NCBI GenBank assembly: GCA_036802945.1
Contig: DAIRVG010000003.1
Coordinates: forward strand, 1 to 64,000
Length of the DNA stretch: 64,000 bases
Source of the DNA: Gp6-AA40 sp036802945
GTDB lineage: Bacteria > Acidobacteriota > Vicinamibacteria > Vicinamibacterales > UBA2999
Reading direction: 5' to 3'
A program made the translations under genes and the position numbers. Under the pieces are notes generated by a model. It did no database searches and was not told the origin of the DNA. It saw only the letters and a list, made by a program, of their open reading frames with translations. Within the stretch, counting starts at the first letter, position 1. Each line of letters begins with the position of its first letter. Positions 31,827 through 41,284 of the stretch are shown in pieces.

Positions 31827-32915
31827 TCAGAGCCCGCTGAGATTGCGAAACCTCTGCACGCGTTTGCCTTGTACTTCGGCGGAGTACACGTTGCCCTTGC
31901 TGTCAATGGCCAGATTGTGAAGGTTCATGAACTGGCCGAGATTGGTACCGACGCGGCCGGCGGTTGACACTTCGACGCCGTCGCTGCGCCGAATGACGTG
32001 GAACTCACCATTCGGATCGTCGGAGACGACGAAATAGGAATTCGCCGCATCGGGCCAAAGCATGACTGATCCAACGGTTCCCGGCGGGCTGTCCTTCAAC
32101 ACCTGATATTCCTTCACGAAGGTGCCGTCTTTGCGGAACACCTGAATACGGTTGTTGCCGCGGTCGCTGACGACGACCATCCCATCCTTCGTGAGCCGGA
32201 TACCGTGCACAGGGTTATTGAACTGCTGCGCCGGCGCCGCCTTCGGATCGTAGGTCAGCTTGTCGTCGGTCGGCGGCTTGCCGTACGCGCCCCACATCCG
32301 CTTGAACGCGCCGGTCGCCGCGTCGAAGACGATGACACGGTGATTGAAATAGCCGTCGGCGACGAAGAGCTCGTTCGTGGCGGGATCGACGACCATGTCG
32401 GCGGGACGGCCAAGCTGCGTGGTGTCGGCGCTCGACGTCATCATCCCGGACTTGCCAATCTGCAGGACGAACTTACCCGCGCGCGTGAACTTCAACACCA
32501 GGCCGTCGGTCATGCCGTTGCCGGCCACCCACACGAAGTTGTTGTGGTCGACGAAGATGCCGTGTTCGTTGGCCGGCCAGTCATAGCCCTGGCCGGGACC
32601 ACCCCACGCTTGGACCACGTTGCCTTCCTGATCGAACTCGACGACTGACGGCGCCGGCTTGCAGCAACGAACGTTGGGTGTAGTGGAGGCCCTCTTCTCT
32701 CTGGCGTCGAGCGTGCCCGGGCGTTGATTGACCCAGACATGATCCTGCGCGTCCACGAAAATGCCGCCGATCTGACCGAAGATCCAGTTGTTCGGTAACG
32801 TCTTCGGCCACGACGGATCGACCTGGAATTTCGGCGGCTCCGCGGTCAGCGCCGGCCGTACCATCGCAAGCGCGATGAGGCCGATGAGCGCAATCTGGCG
32901 ACCAATCCTAGCCAT
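31827..32915 (-). CDS. Exported six-bladed beta-propeller (NHL repeat) protein, paralogue
   Basis: 362 aa from ATG 32915 (GGAGG 6 nt upstream). A signal peptide ends near RPALTAE. Blades match the convergent paralogue: FVDAQDHVWVNQRPG, FVDHNNFVWVAGNGMTDG, FVADGYFNHRVIVFDAATG, VVVSDRGNNRIQVFRKDGTFV, IDSKGNVYSAEVQGKRVQRF. Both share the PPKFQVDPSWPK/PRFEVDPLWPK start and a CC pair (about residue 85), pointing to a local inverted duplication. Function unknown. Confidence 0.85.
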   Translation of the reverse strand: MARIGRQIALIGLIALAMVRPALTAEPPKFQVDPSWPKTLPNNWIFGQIGGIFVDAQDHVWVNQRPGTLDAREKRASTTPNVRCCKPAPSVVEFDQEGNVVQAWGGPGQGYDWPANEHGIFVDHNNFVWVAGNGMTDGLVLKFTRAGKFVLQIGKSGMMTSSADTTQLGRPADMVVDPATNELFVADGYFNHRVIVFDAATGAFKRMWGAYGKPPTDDKLTYDPKAAPAQQFNNPVHGIRLTKDGMVVVSDRGNNRIQVFRKDGTFVKEYQVLKDSPPGTVGSVMLWPDAANSYFVVSDDPNGEFHVIRRSDGVEVSTAGRVGTNLGQFMNLHNLAIDSKGNVYSAEVQGKRVQRFRNLSGL

Positions 32916-33015
32916 CAGTACCTCCATATCAGTGCCGGGGTTCCCCGCGCGAAGCAGTAGAGAATTGATGTACGACGTTGGGGGATTATACGCGCCAGAC
33001 CAGAGGGTGAAACCA

Positions 33016-34215
33016 ATGAAAAGACTACCGGCCGTGAGCCTCTTTTCCGTCCTCATGATCTTTGTCGGTGCACACTGTCTGTGGGCGCAGAACCTGACCA
33101 TCACTAACGCCCGGATCATCGTTGGCAACGGCCAGGTGATCGAACGGGGTTCGATCGTCGTTCGCAACGGGCGCATCCTGTCTGTCGCCGAAGGCGCCTC
33201 CAGCGCCCCGCCGGCTCAGGCCATTGATGCTCGTGGCATGACCGCGATGCCGGGCTTCATAGATGCCCACCGCCACATCATCACCGGGAACGCGGGCCAG
33301 TGGCTCAAGGAGCAGGCCCCGGCTCGCATGCAGGAGTTTCTCGACGCCGGATACACAACCCTGATGTCGGGAGGGGGGCCCGTGCCGGGGATCGTCGAGC
33401 TCAAGCAGCGGATCGAGAAAGGCGAACTCAAGGGACCACGCGTCATTACGTCCGGTCGGTCGGATCCTGCCGAGTTCAAGACTCCGGACGTGGCGCGCGC
33501 TCGAGTGCAGTCACTCGCGCAGGCGGGCGTGGAGATTATCAAGGCGGCGATTGCACCCGCTCCAAGCGCTCAGGAGTTGGAAGTCCTTAGAGCCGTCACG
33601 GACGAGGCGCGCAAGTACAAGCTCGATGTCATGGTGCACGCGGTCTCACCGGCGGCGCTACTCGCGGCGGTCAAAGCCGGTGCGACCAAGCTCGTTCACA
33701 CCCCACACGGGGGCTGGTTGACGGAAGCCGACGCCCGCGTGGTCAAGGATGCCGGAATCGAAATGCTGTCAACGATCGGGTTCGGTGTGCCGGTATTCGG
33801 GGTCTTCAATCAGCAGAACGTGCCCACGTTTCGCGACGGGAAGCCATGGCCGGACGGCATCATCGACGGCCAGGGGCGCGGGCGCGAGGCGGGCGAGAAG
33901 GCCGTGAATGCACGCACACTCTGGGACGCGGGAGTCACCTACGGGTTTGGCACCGATACCGGCTATCTTCCGAAAGCCGGGCTCGCGCACGAACTGCGAG
34001 CCCTCAACCTGATGTTCTCGCCTCAGGACATCGTCAAGCTGATGGGACCCAACACGGCGGCGTTCATCGAAAAGAGCAGCGAGCTCGGCACGCTGGAACC
34101 GGGCAAGCTGGCCGACATTGTTCTTCTCGACGGGAATCCGCTGGAAGGCTACTGGAATCTCTTGAATGCGAGCGTGGTCATCAAGGGCGGTGCGGTCGTC
34201 GTCGACAAGCGCTGA
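33016..34215 (+). CDS. Exported amidohydrolase, imidazolonepropionase-like
   Basis: 399 aa from ATG 33016. Signal peptide about 1-23 (LWAQ). Amidohydrolase superfamily: composite beta-domain LTITNARIIVGNGQVIERGSIVVRNG, metal ligands MPGFIDAHRHI (HxH), MVHAV and GTDTGY, and the C-terminal GTLEPGKLADIVLLDGNPL. Many homologues are exported dipeptidases or prolidase-like enzymes; the substrate is not assignable here. It is divergent from the minus-strand NHL gene with about 100 bp between starts. Confidence 0.86.
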   Translation: MKRLPAVSLFSVLMIFVGAHCLWAQNLTITNARIIVGNGQVIERGSIVVRNGRILSVAEGASSAPPAQAIDARGMTAMPGFIDAHRHIITGNAGQWLKEQAPARMQEFLDAGYTTLMSGGGPVPGIVELKQRIEKGELKGPRVITSGRSDPAEFKTPDVARARVQSLAQAGVEIIKAAIAPAPSAQELEVLRAVTDEARKYKLDVMVHAVSPAALLAAVKAGATKLVHTPHGGWLTEADARVVKDAGIEMLSTIGFGVPVFGVFNQQNVPTFRDGKPWPDGIIDGQGRGREAGEKAVNARTLWDAGVTYGFGTDTGYLPKAGLAHELRALNLMFSPQDIVKLMGPNTAAFIEKSSELGTLEPGKLADIVLLDGNPLEGYWNLLNASVVIKGGAVVVDKR

Positions 34216-34327
34216 GAAAACGCAGCGTGAAAGAGAATTTCAATACGAAGAAATTGCACCATCCGGCGCGGCGCGCTCGATTCTGCTCGACATTTCGCCC
34301 GTCGTCCGCATTGCACCTCGCCACGGC

Positions 34328-37132
34328 ATGGTGCAGCTGGTGCACGACCGGTTCATGCGGCTCGAGGGCGATCGCGCATGCGATCTCGCGACTGGCGCTG
34401 AAGTCCGTCTCGATGCGTTGACCGAGGCCGTGCCGGCGGAAACCGAAGCGAGCTTCGGGCCGCTCCTCGAAGCGCTGGATCATGGACGTGACGGCTACCC
34501 GCGGTGGGTCGTCGCCGACGCACGCAGCCGGCGTCAGGCGACGTCCACAATTGAGCGGGTGGCTACGGCGGCGGTCAGGCGTGGGTTCGTCACCATCTCA
34601 ACCGATTTGTACCTTCGGTTCCGCGAGCTGCTCGGCGCCGAGTTGCGCGAACGGACGCTATTGCTGGCCGGCTCTTTCGGGGCCAATCGGTCGCGTGCTC
34701 ACGCAGCGTTGCTCGACGCGTCGGCGCGCTCGGCGCGGCCGCACTTGCTGATCACGTTCGAATACGCAGCTGCGCACAGTGGTCCGGCGCTCGTTCGTGA
34801 GGCTCGGGCGACGTACGCACTTCGTCACGGGAGCGTAGCCCCACCGGAGAGTCCGGAAGTAACCCAGCTCATCGCGCGCGCGTCCCGGGCGGACGCGTTT
34901 GCCGCCGAGGGACGTCATGCGGCCGCCGAACGTCTGCTTCGCGACGTCATTGGTGCGCTGGCACGTCGACGTGCGTTTCAGCCGGCCGCCCGCCTCACTA
35001 TCACGCTTGCGCGGCTCCTCAACGAGCGCGGCCGGCCGGAGGCAGCATTTGCCGCGCTCGGCGAGGCTGCGCGCCTGGCGCAGTCCGGCCAGGACGACGA
35101 GCTCGTGGTCGAGGCGCGACTGGGGCAGGCAGTGACGCGAATCGCGAACGCGGCGTTCGTAGAAGCAGAGTCGATCTGTCGAGCAGCGCTGGCAGCGGAC
35201 GCGCTGTCCGGTCGACTGCAGATATGGGCGCGCGCAGTGCTCGCGGAGGCGCTGCTGTGGCAGGGACGCATCGATGATCTGCCCGACCTCAGCAGCACAT
35301 GTGAACCATCAGGCCTCGACGCACCAGTTGCTGCCGCTGTGTACGAAGTCGAGATCCGCGTGCTCCTGGCGAAAGGCCGGGTGTTCGACGCAGGACGCCG
35401 CGTTGAGTTGTCGAAGAAGCTTGCCGAACAGAGCGCGGACCCTCTTGTCGCACTCATTGCGCATATCGCCGATCTCACCGTCCTTGGCACCGCCGGCGAT
35501 CTGGCCAGGGCTCAGGACGCGCTGCAGCGGGCGGTGGCTGCGTCGAGGGCCGCACGGGCGCCGCTTCGCGCGGCGTGGGCACGCCTTACGTGGATTGACG
35601 CATTGCGCCGCGGCGGTCGCGGCGACGAGGCGGATCGTGATCTGGCCCGGCTTCGGTGTTTCGGTCGTGTAGCGCCGCTCTTGCTCCGCCGGGAAATCGC
35701 GAGGCGGAGCGTGGCCGAGGCCCGGAGTCCCGCCCGAAACCCGTTCGCCGTCATTCCGCGGCAGTCCTCCTTGTCGGTGGCGCTCGTCCGCATCGCGCAG
35801 GACGATCAGGATGACAGGGAAGCGATTGGCAGGTTGATCGAGCGATTATCGGTCGAACTGCAGACCAGCCGGATTGATCTCCTTTCGGCCGACGCAGGAC
35901 CTGTCACGACGGTATGCAGTGTCGGCGACGGGCTGATGACGACAGTCGGCACGAGGGTACTCGAAGCGGCGTTTGCAATCGGTCCGGAGCGGCACAAGGG
36001 TGGGTGGGAATCCGGTGTGCCGGTGCGCTTCGGGTCGCGGACGTCCGGCGCGATCGTGTGCCGGTGGCCCGTGGATCGAACAATGCCAGGGGACGCCTCC
36101 GAGCTGCTGGAATTGACGGCTGCCATCGTGGCTCCGCGGCTCGATACGCTGCTGACGGTTACGCGCGATGAGTCGAAGGCTTCGATGGCCGTGCCCGAGC
36201 TGATTGGCGTAAGCGATGCGATCGCCGAGGTTCGCAAAGCAATCGTACGCGCGGCCGCAGCGCCGTTCACCGTGCTGATCGAAGGGGAGAGCGGCGTCGG
36301 AAAAGAGCTGGCTGCGCGCGCCGTGCATCACCTGAGCGCACGACGCGAGCGGCGGTTCTGCGATGTCAACTGCGCGGCGCTGCCCGAGGAACTGCTCGAG
36401 TCAGAGCTGTTCGGCCATACGCGGGGTGCATTTTCGGGCGCCGTCGCCGATCGCGCGGGGTTGTTCGAAGAGGCGGACGGCGGGACGCTGTTCCTCGACG
36501 AAGTAGCGGACCTGTCGTCGCGCGCACAGGCGAAGCTGCTGCGGGCGATCCAGCAACAGGAAGTGCGGCGCCTCGGCGAGTCGTTCAGCCGCAAGGTCGA
36601 CACGCGACTTGTGGCGGCCGCGAACCGCGACATGCGCGCCGAAGCGGCCGCCGGGCGCTTTCGCCAGGATCTGTTGTACCGGCTCGACGTCGTGCGGATC
36701 CGTATCCCGCCGCTCCGTGAACGTCCGGACGACATTCCGGTGCTCGCCGCGCACTGCTGGCGGCTTGCCTCGGCACGCGTCGGATCGCGCGCGGATCTCT
36801 CGACCGCCGTACTCGCCGAGCTCGCCCGGTATCAGTGGCCGGGCAACGTGCGGGAGTTGCAGAACGTCATCGCTTCGCTGGCGGTCGCGGCGCCGGCCCG
36901 CGGTCGCGTGCGGGCGTCATTGCTGCCGCCTGTGATCAGCGCGGCCACGATCGTGTCCTCCGGGCGCCTTGCCGAGGCGCGCGAACAGTTCGAGCGGCGC
37001 TTCATCGAGGTCGCACTGGCCCGTGCCGGCGGAAACCGCTCGCGCGCCGCGCGCGGTCTCGGCCTCTCGCGCCAGGGGTTGCTGAAGACGATGGTGCGGC
37101 TTGGAATTGCCGAGAGCTCCAACAATCTCTAG
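34328..37132 (+). CDS. Sigma-54-dependent transcriptional activator with large sensory N-terminus
   Basis: About 934 aa from ATG 34328; the frame stays open back to 34166, overlapping the upstream gene. N-terminal helical/TPR-like region (about 150-450), a GAF-like segment (about 500-640), then the AAA+ domain: Walker A GESGVGKE, GAFSGA loop (Ser in place of the usual Thr of GAFTGA), Walker B GGTLFLDEVADL, R-fingers in RFRQDLLYRLDVVRIRIPPLRERPDD. A Fis-type HTH ends the protein (GGNRSRAARGLGLSRQGLLKTMVRLGI). No receiver domain, so it is probably ligand- or partner-controlled. Target unknown. Confidence 0.9.
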   Translation: MVQLVHDRFMRLEGDRACDLATGAEVRLDALTEAVPAETEASFGPLLEALDHGRDGYPRWVVADARSRRQATSTIERVATAAVRRGFVTISTDLYLRFRELLGAELRERTLLLAGSFGANRSRAHAALLDASARSARPHLLITFEYAAAHSGPALVREARATYALRHGSVAPPESPEVTQLIARASRADAFAAEGRHAAAERLLRDVIGALARRRAFQPAARLTITLARLLNERGRPEAAFAALGEAARLAQSGQDDELVVEARLGQAVTRIANAAFVEAESICRAALAADALSGRLQIWARAVLAEALLWQGRIDDLPDLSSTCEPSGLDAPVAAAVYEVEIRVLLAKGRVFDAGRRVELSKKLAEQSADPLVALIAHIADLTVLGTAGDLARAQDALQRAVAASRAARAPLRAAWARLTWIDALRRGGRGDEADRDLARLRCFGRVAPLLLRREIARRSVAEARSPARNPFAVIPRQSSLSVALVRIAQDDQDDREAIGRLIERLSVELQTSRIDLLSADAGPVTTVCSVGDGLMTTVGTRVLEAAFAIGPERHKGGWESGVPVRFGSRTSGAIVCRWPVDRTMPGDASELLELTAAIVAPRLDTLLTVTRDESKASMAVPELIGVSDAIAEVRKAIVRAAAAPFTVLIEGESGVGKELAARAVHHLSARRERRFCDVNCAALPEELLESELFGHTRGAFSGAVADRAGLFEEADGGTLFLDEVADLSSRAQAKLLRAIQQQEVRRLGESFSRKVDTRLVAAANRDMRAEAAAGRFRQDLLYRLDVVRIRIPPLRERPDDIPVLAAHCWRLASARVGSRADLSTAVLAELARYQWPGNVRELQNVIASLAVAAPARGRVRASLLPPVISAATIVSSGRLAEAREQFERRFIEVALARAGGNRSRAARGLGLSRQGLLKTMVRLGIAESSNNL

Positions 37133-37732
37133 CAGCTTAAACCGTCGACGAGAGCGACAATGACCGGAGTCGGCGTGGCGGGCTGTCAGCCACTCGAGGC
37201 AGGGTAAGGTTTTCTTGCGCTTCCTGCCTCAAGTCCGTGGATGCACGCGAGCCGTGTGGTTGCGCGTACCGGTTCGGGTTACCGCCGGACTGTCGGTGAC
37301 GAGTTCTTCACGGGCTCGGGCAGCGCGCATGTCGCGCTCGATGCGACGGCGCGAGTCTGCAGCGGTCAGACACATGTCGTCAAACTGGCGGATGACGCCC
37401 TCTACGAGCGCGATACGGGCGAGGTGGGATCTGCGCAGAGTCGTCATGCCCAGGACACGGAGCATACGGGATACCGGACTCGGATTCTTCGAAATGCCAA
37501 CGAATCACACTTCTTCGCTGAAGTCGAACGGCGCCTGTGACCCTTATTGGCACAGGAAGTGGACCACGGTGGCACAGTTCAGTGCATTGATGAGCACCGC
37601 GCATTTCGTCGCCTCAGATCGCCTCGTCGGCCGGACGCTGATCGAAAGGAGCTCGGCCAACCTCCAACTGCCAAGGAGAATGCTTCGACGGATGGCCCCT
37701 TGGGAGTTGGGAATTGGCAGTGGGGAATTGAT
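37133..37732. other. Region without a confident gene
   Basis: About 600 bp. The best candidate is a 78-codon minus-strand frame (37229-37465) with helical composition (LARIALVEGVIRQFDDMCLTAADSRRRIERDM) but no ribosome-binding site or family. Near 37702-37730 there is a low-complexity TTGGGAATTGG-type run. Confidence 0.35.
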
Positions 37733-37960
37733 TCAGCGGGCGGGTGCGCGTGTCAGCGCGCCGCGATACGTCGTCGTATGGCCGGGCGACACGATCACAT
37801 CGATGATCAGCGGCTGGTAGTCTGGCGCCATGATCGCGATCAAGTGCGACCCGGCGGTGAGCTTGAAGTGATGGCCGTCGCTATGAGCCAGCGCATCATG
37901 GGCCCCCCTGTAGCTCCAATGATCGAATCCGTGACGATATCGCTGCGGGAAGGAGTCATC
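37733..37960 (-). pseudogene. PEGA-domain remnant
   Basis: The minus strand encodes HHFKLTAGSHLIAIMAPDYQP then LIIDVIVSPGHTTTYRG up to a stop at 37733, which is the second half of a PEGA domain (L..G.H.I...A.GY.P...DV.V.PG.T..Y.G.L). Upstream the domain start is scrambled between frames and no start codon is in phase. It lies just downstream of the receiver-like gene. Confidence 0.5.
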
Positions 37961-38509
37961 GCTGTGTCGCCGTAGCCTCGTACACCTTCTTCTCAGATAG
38001 GAGTACGGAATCAATCNNNNNNNNNNNNNNNNNNNNNNNNNNNNNNNNNNNNNNNNNNNNNNNNNNNNNNNNNNNNNNNNNNNNNNNNNNNNNNNNNNNN
38101 NNNNNNNNNNNNNNNNCTGTGTCGCCGTAGCCTCGTACACCTTCTTCTCAGATAGGAGTACGGAATCAATCGCAGCGAGCAGCTGCCGTACGGTGCAATT
38201 GTGCCGCAGCCATTTCGTTGCTCCACTCTGACACGCGGCGATGCCTTGCTCTCGCGTGTTGGCCAGAACAATCACGCTCGTTGCGCCGACCTCACGCCAC
38301 CACGGCGTGAAGTGATCAATGTCGGTGATCATGAAGGTGTCGGAAGGCCAGTGTTCAATGTCCGCGATACGTGTAACGGCCACGACGTCAATGCCAGCAT
38401 CGCGCAGTCCTCCATGGAGGCGCGCCAGGCGCACAGGATCGGATTCGAGCAGTATCGGGCGATTGTTCGAGCCAAGGAATGCGACCCGTACATCAAGGTC
38501 TTTTGGCAT
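37956..38509 (-). CDS. Stand-alone receiver-like (response-regulator fold) protein, split by a false gap
   Basis: Collapsing the duplicated 55 bp and the N-run gives one ORF of about 132 aa from ATG 38509 (AGAGGTG 6 nt upstream) to a stop at 37956-37958. The fold follows CheY: ILLESDPVRLARLHGGLRDAG, FMITDID at the phosphoacceptor position, TSVIVLANT, and GATKWLRHNCTVRQLLAAIDSVL with the conserved Lys. The acidic pair is reduced to a single Asp plus Glu-Ser-Asp, so phosphorylation is uncertain. No output domain or kinase gene adjoins. Confidence 0.65.
38017..38116. other. Assembly gap (100 N), probably false
   Basis: 37962-38016 and 38117-38171 are identical 55-bp sequences flanking the N-run, as at 7872-7971. 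Merging them restores a complete reading frame. Confidence 0.9.
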
Positions 38510-38781
38510 TGGGACACCTCTAGGGGTCGCCGATGCGCGGTGGCGGGAACCGGCGGTGCTGGTTCCGCGGAGGGCGGCGGCCAGAACATTAGTAAACAGC
38601 AGAAGTTATCGCAAGCGTCTGAGCCCGGATTTTGCACAGTTTTGCTCACAATCGCGCGGAGGCGTCCAGCGCTGCTGTGCTGCCTTGGACAGCCAGTGCC
38701 GCTCATTCGGCGTTACTCTGCGGCATCCGCGTTCCTGAGCCTCCAAACCATGGGGACGAGGTATCGTCACGAGTCGGGCCT

Positions 38782-39375
38782 ATGAGACTGAGCCACACGT
38801 CATTTGCGACCGCGTTGTTCGTCCTGTTCGCTTCGGTGGTCTCCCCGCAGACGCCGACGACGAACGCCGGTGACACTCCAGTCTTCAGGGTGCAGGTATG
38901 GGGTTATATCGCTGAGGACTTCACTGCGCGGGTTCTGACCTATTACGAACTTCGCCGCAATCTACAGAAAGGATTGCCGGTTCTAAGGGTGACAGATTAC
39001 CCGGACGAGATCCGGAGCACACAGCTTGCGCTGGCCGAACGAATCCGTGTTGCTCGCAAGGGGGCCAGATCGGGTGAGATCTTTACACCAAGCATCCGTG
39101 TGGAATTCAGGAAGGCCCTGTCCGTTGAAGTCGATGCCAACACCCTGGGCGCCATCATGGACGACAACCCCGGAAGGTTCTCGCATCACATAAACAGCAT
39201 CTACCGCCAAGGAGAGCCATTCTCCACGATGCCGCCGAACATCCTCGCTGTCCTGCCGAGGCTTCCTGACGACCTCCAGTATCGTTTCCTGGGCCGCGAT
39301 CTGATCCTGCTGGATACGGCAGCGAACGTGATCCTCGATCGAATCCCGTGCGCCATTCAGTGCACGGACCGATGA
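38782..39375 (+). CDS. Secreted protein, unknown
   Basis: 197 aa from ATG 38782. Signal peptide about 1-23 (FVLFASVVSPQ). The mature part is mixed alpha/beta without Cys (VQVWGYIAEDFTARVLTYYELRRNLQKGLPVL..., VEFRKALSVEVDANTLGAIMDDNP, DLQYRFLGRDLILLDTAANVILDRIPCAI). No family recognised; the clean signal peptide supports a real gene. Confidence 0.7.
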   Translation: MRLSHTSFATALFVLFASVVSPQTPTTNAGDTPVFRVQVWGYIAEDFTARVLTYYELRRNLQKGLPVLRVTDYPDEIRSTQLALAERIRVARKGARSGEIFTPSIRVEFRKALSVEVDANTLGAIMDDNPGRFSHHINSIYRQGEPFSTMPPNILAVLPRLPDDLQYRFLGRDLILLDTAANVILDRIPCAIQCTDR

Positions 39376-39385
39376 ATCATCTGCC

Positions 39386-39589
39386 CTAGTGCACGCGGCG
39401 AGTCGGCAACGGTCGCGAGTTCTGAATCGGAACCGGCCAGAAATGGTCGCAGGTCTCGCAGCGCCACGCGACCGCGATTCGTCGTCCCAGAATTCGTGTC
39501 TCGAGCACGATCGGTTCTTCTGCGCGACACAAAGGACACGCGGGCGGCTGGTCGAGCGTGAGAATCGATTCGACGGTCATTGGCGTCAC
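39386..39589 (-). CDS. Small zinc-ribbon protein
   Basis: 67 aa from GTG 39589 (GGAG 4 nt upstream). Two CxxC pairs, CPLC (about 18-21) and CETC (about 44-47), fit a zinc ribbon. A paralogue-like 50-aa protein with the same arrangement is encoded at 52969-53121. Function unknown. Confidence 0.6.
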   Translation of the reverse strand: MTPMTVESILTLDQPPACPLCRAEEPIVLETRILGRRIAVAWRCETCDHFWPVPIQNSRPLPTRRVH

Positions 39590-39794
39590 TTGTCTCCAGG
39601 GGCAACGTTGCCTTCGATACTGTTCGACGTTCGGGCAGACTAAAGGCGCGTCGGCAACTTGAACTTTGTGTCCGATCGGCAGTATTCCTTCGGGATTTGC
39701 GATCGCGCGAGAACTGAAGGGTCTTTACAGCAAGGCGCAGGCCAGTCTGCTGCCGCGAACGCCGCGAAGACAGCCTTCTTCGGAGGTACCCGCG

Positions 39795-41207
39795 TCAGGC
39801 GCCGACCGCTGCCGCCGGCACCGCCGCTCTCGCAAGGTCGGCGACGTCGCCCATCATCTCGATGTTCCAACAGAGCTTAATCAGGCGATCGGTTTCGTCG
39901 TTCGAGAGGACGCCATCTGTGAGGCCGCGGAACTTTGCCTCGAGCGCCGCATCGCTCATCGGCCGCGCCTTGCTTCCGATCGCATGCTGAATGTATTTCT
40001 CGAGCACGCGGCCGTCGTCCAGACGGATCGTGATGCGCGCCTGGTCCTCGTGGAGGCCCGCGCCAACCTTCGCATGCACCGAGTCGCGGAGACGGATGAC
40101 CACAGCGTCGCGGACGCGGTCATCGCTGTACTGACTCTCGCCAGCGGCGCCATCGATGATGGCGACCGCCGCCGAGTGATACACGCTGAATTTGCCCTCG
40201 AGCCCTGTGCGTGGCGTCTTCTTGCCGGTGAGCTCGAGCACCAGTGGATGCACCTCCAACTCGATACTTGTGATCTGGCCGGGACGCAATCCCGCATCGT
40301 TTCGGAGTTGGACGCATCCATCGATCGTCGGATGAATGACGATGCCGCAGGCAAACGGCTTGTAGGTGTTCGCGAGGATTTCCCAGCTGCTGCCGAGATG
40401 CTCCGTGATTTCCTCGTAGCGTCGTCCGGTCGCGAGCACGTTGGCGAACCCCCTGGGCGCCTCGATGGCCTGGTTGCTGCTCGTGAAATTGGTGCGCGCG
40501 AGGAGCGCAGCCAGCAGGCCGTTGCGCGCGGCGTTGCCCGGATGAAACGGCTTGCACATGGTGCCGAACATCTCCCGGAGCCCCGACGCCTGCGTGGCGG
40601 CAATTCCGAGGGCCCAGGTCATTTGCTGTTCGTCGAGCCGGAGGAGGCGCCCGGTGGCAGCCGCTGCGCCGAAGACGCCCGTGGTACCGGTGATGTGCCA
40701 TCCCACGTCGTAGTGCGAGGGGTACACAGCGTTGCCGATGCGGCAGGAGACTTCCACGCCAAGAACGAATGCGTGGAGGAACTCGGCGCCTGTGACGCGT
40801 CGCGTTTCGGAATAAGCGAGAATCGCCGAGGCGACCGGACCGCTCGGGTGGATCACGGTTCGCAGGTGCGTGTCATCGAAATCGAAGGTGTGCGAAGTAA
40901 TCCCGTTCATCAACGCCGCGAGCATGATGTCGAGTCGCTCACTTCGTCCAAGCACCGTCGCCTCGCGCGGTCCTGAAAACGGCCCGAGCGCCGCGATGGC
41001 GCGTTCGACGGTCTCATGGCGCGATCCACCGACGGCGCACCCCACCCAGTTGAGCAGCGAACGGGTCGCTTCGCGTTTCACCGGCGCGGCGAGATCTGCC
41101 TCACGGTGGTTCACGACGAACTGCGCGAGTGTCTGGGTCGGTGTCATGGCGCTGCGATCGAGAGAATTGTTGACTCCGCTCACGGCCGAAGGTATACCAT
41201 GCGCCAT
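39795..41207 (-). CDS. MmgE/PrpD-family protein
   Basis: 470 aa (450 from the internal ATG 41147). The family includes 2-methylcitrate dehydratase and cis-aconitate decarboxylase; members dehydrate or decarboxylate tricarboxylates. Landmarks: LNWVGCAVGGSRHETVERAI, NGITSHTFDFDDTHLRTVIHPSGPVASAILA, YDVGWHITGTTGVFGAAAATGRLL, TMCKPFHPGNAARNGLLAALLA and CGIVIHPTIDG. The genomic context is not propionate-related, so the exact substrate is open. Confidence 0.88.
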   Translation of the reverse strand: MAHGIPSAVSGVNNSLDRSAMTPTQTLAQFVVNHREADLAAPVKREATRSLLNWVGCAVGGSRHETVERAIAALGPFSGPREATVLGRSERLDIMLAALMNGITSHTFDFDDTHLRTVIHPSGPVASAILAYSETRRVTGAEFLHAFVLGVEVSCRIGNAVYPSHYDVGWHITGTTGVFGAAAATGRLLRLDEQQMTWALGIAATQASGLREMFGTMCKPFHPGNAARNGLLAALLARTNFTSSNQAIEAPRGFANVLATGRRYEEITEHLGSSWEILANTYKPFACGIVIHPTIDGCVQLRNDAGLRPGQITSIELEVHPLVLELTGKKTPRTGLEGKFSVYHSAAVAIIDGAAGESQYSDDRVRDAVVIRLRDSVHAKVGAGLHEDQARITIRLDDGRVLEKYIQHAIGSKARPMSDAALEAKFRGLTDGVLSNDETDRLIKLCWNIEMMGDVADLARAAVPAAAVGA

Positions 41208-41284
41208 CTTTCGGCACTAGACATCGTTTGCGGCCCGTTCACGGCCGCTGCTCTCGACGGCAACTGAATAGCGAGGCGCGTCTG

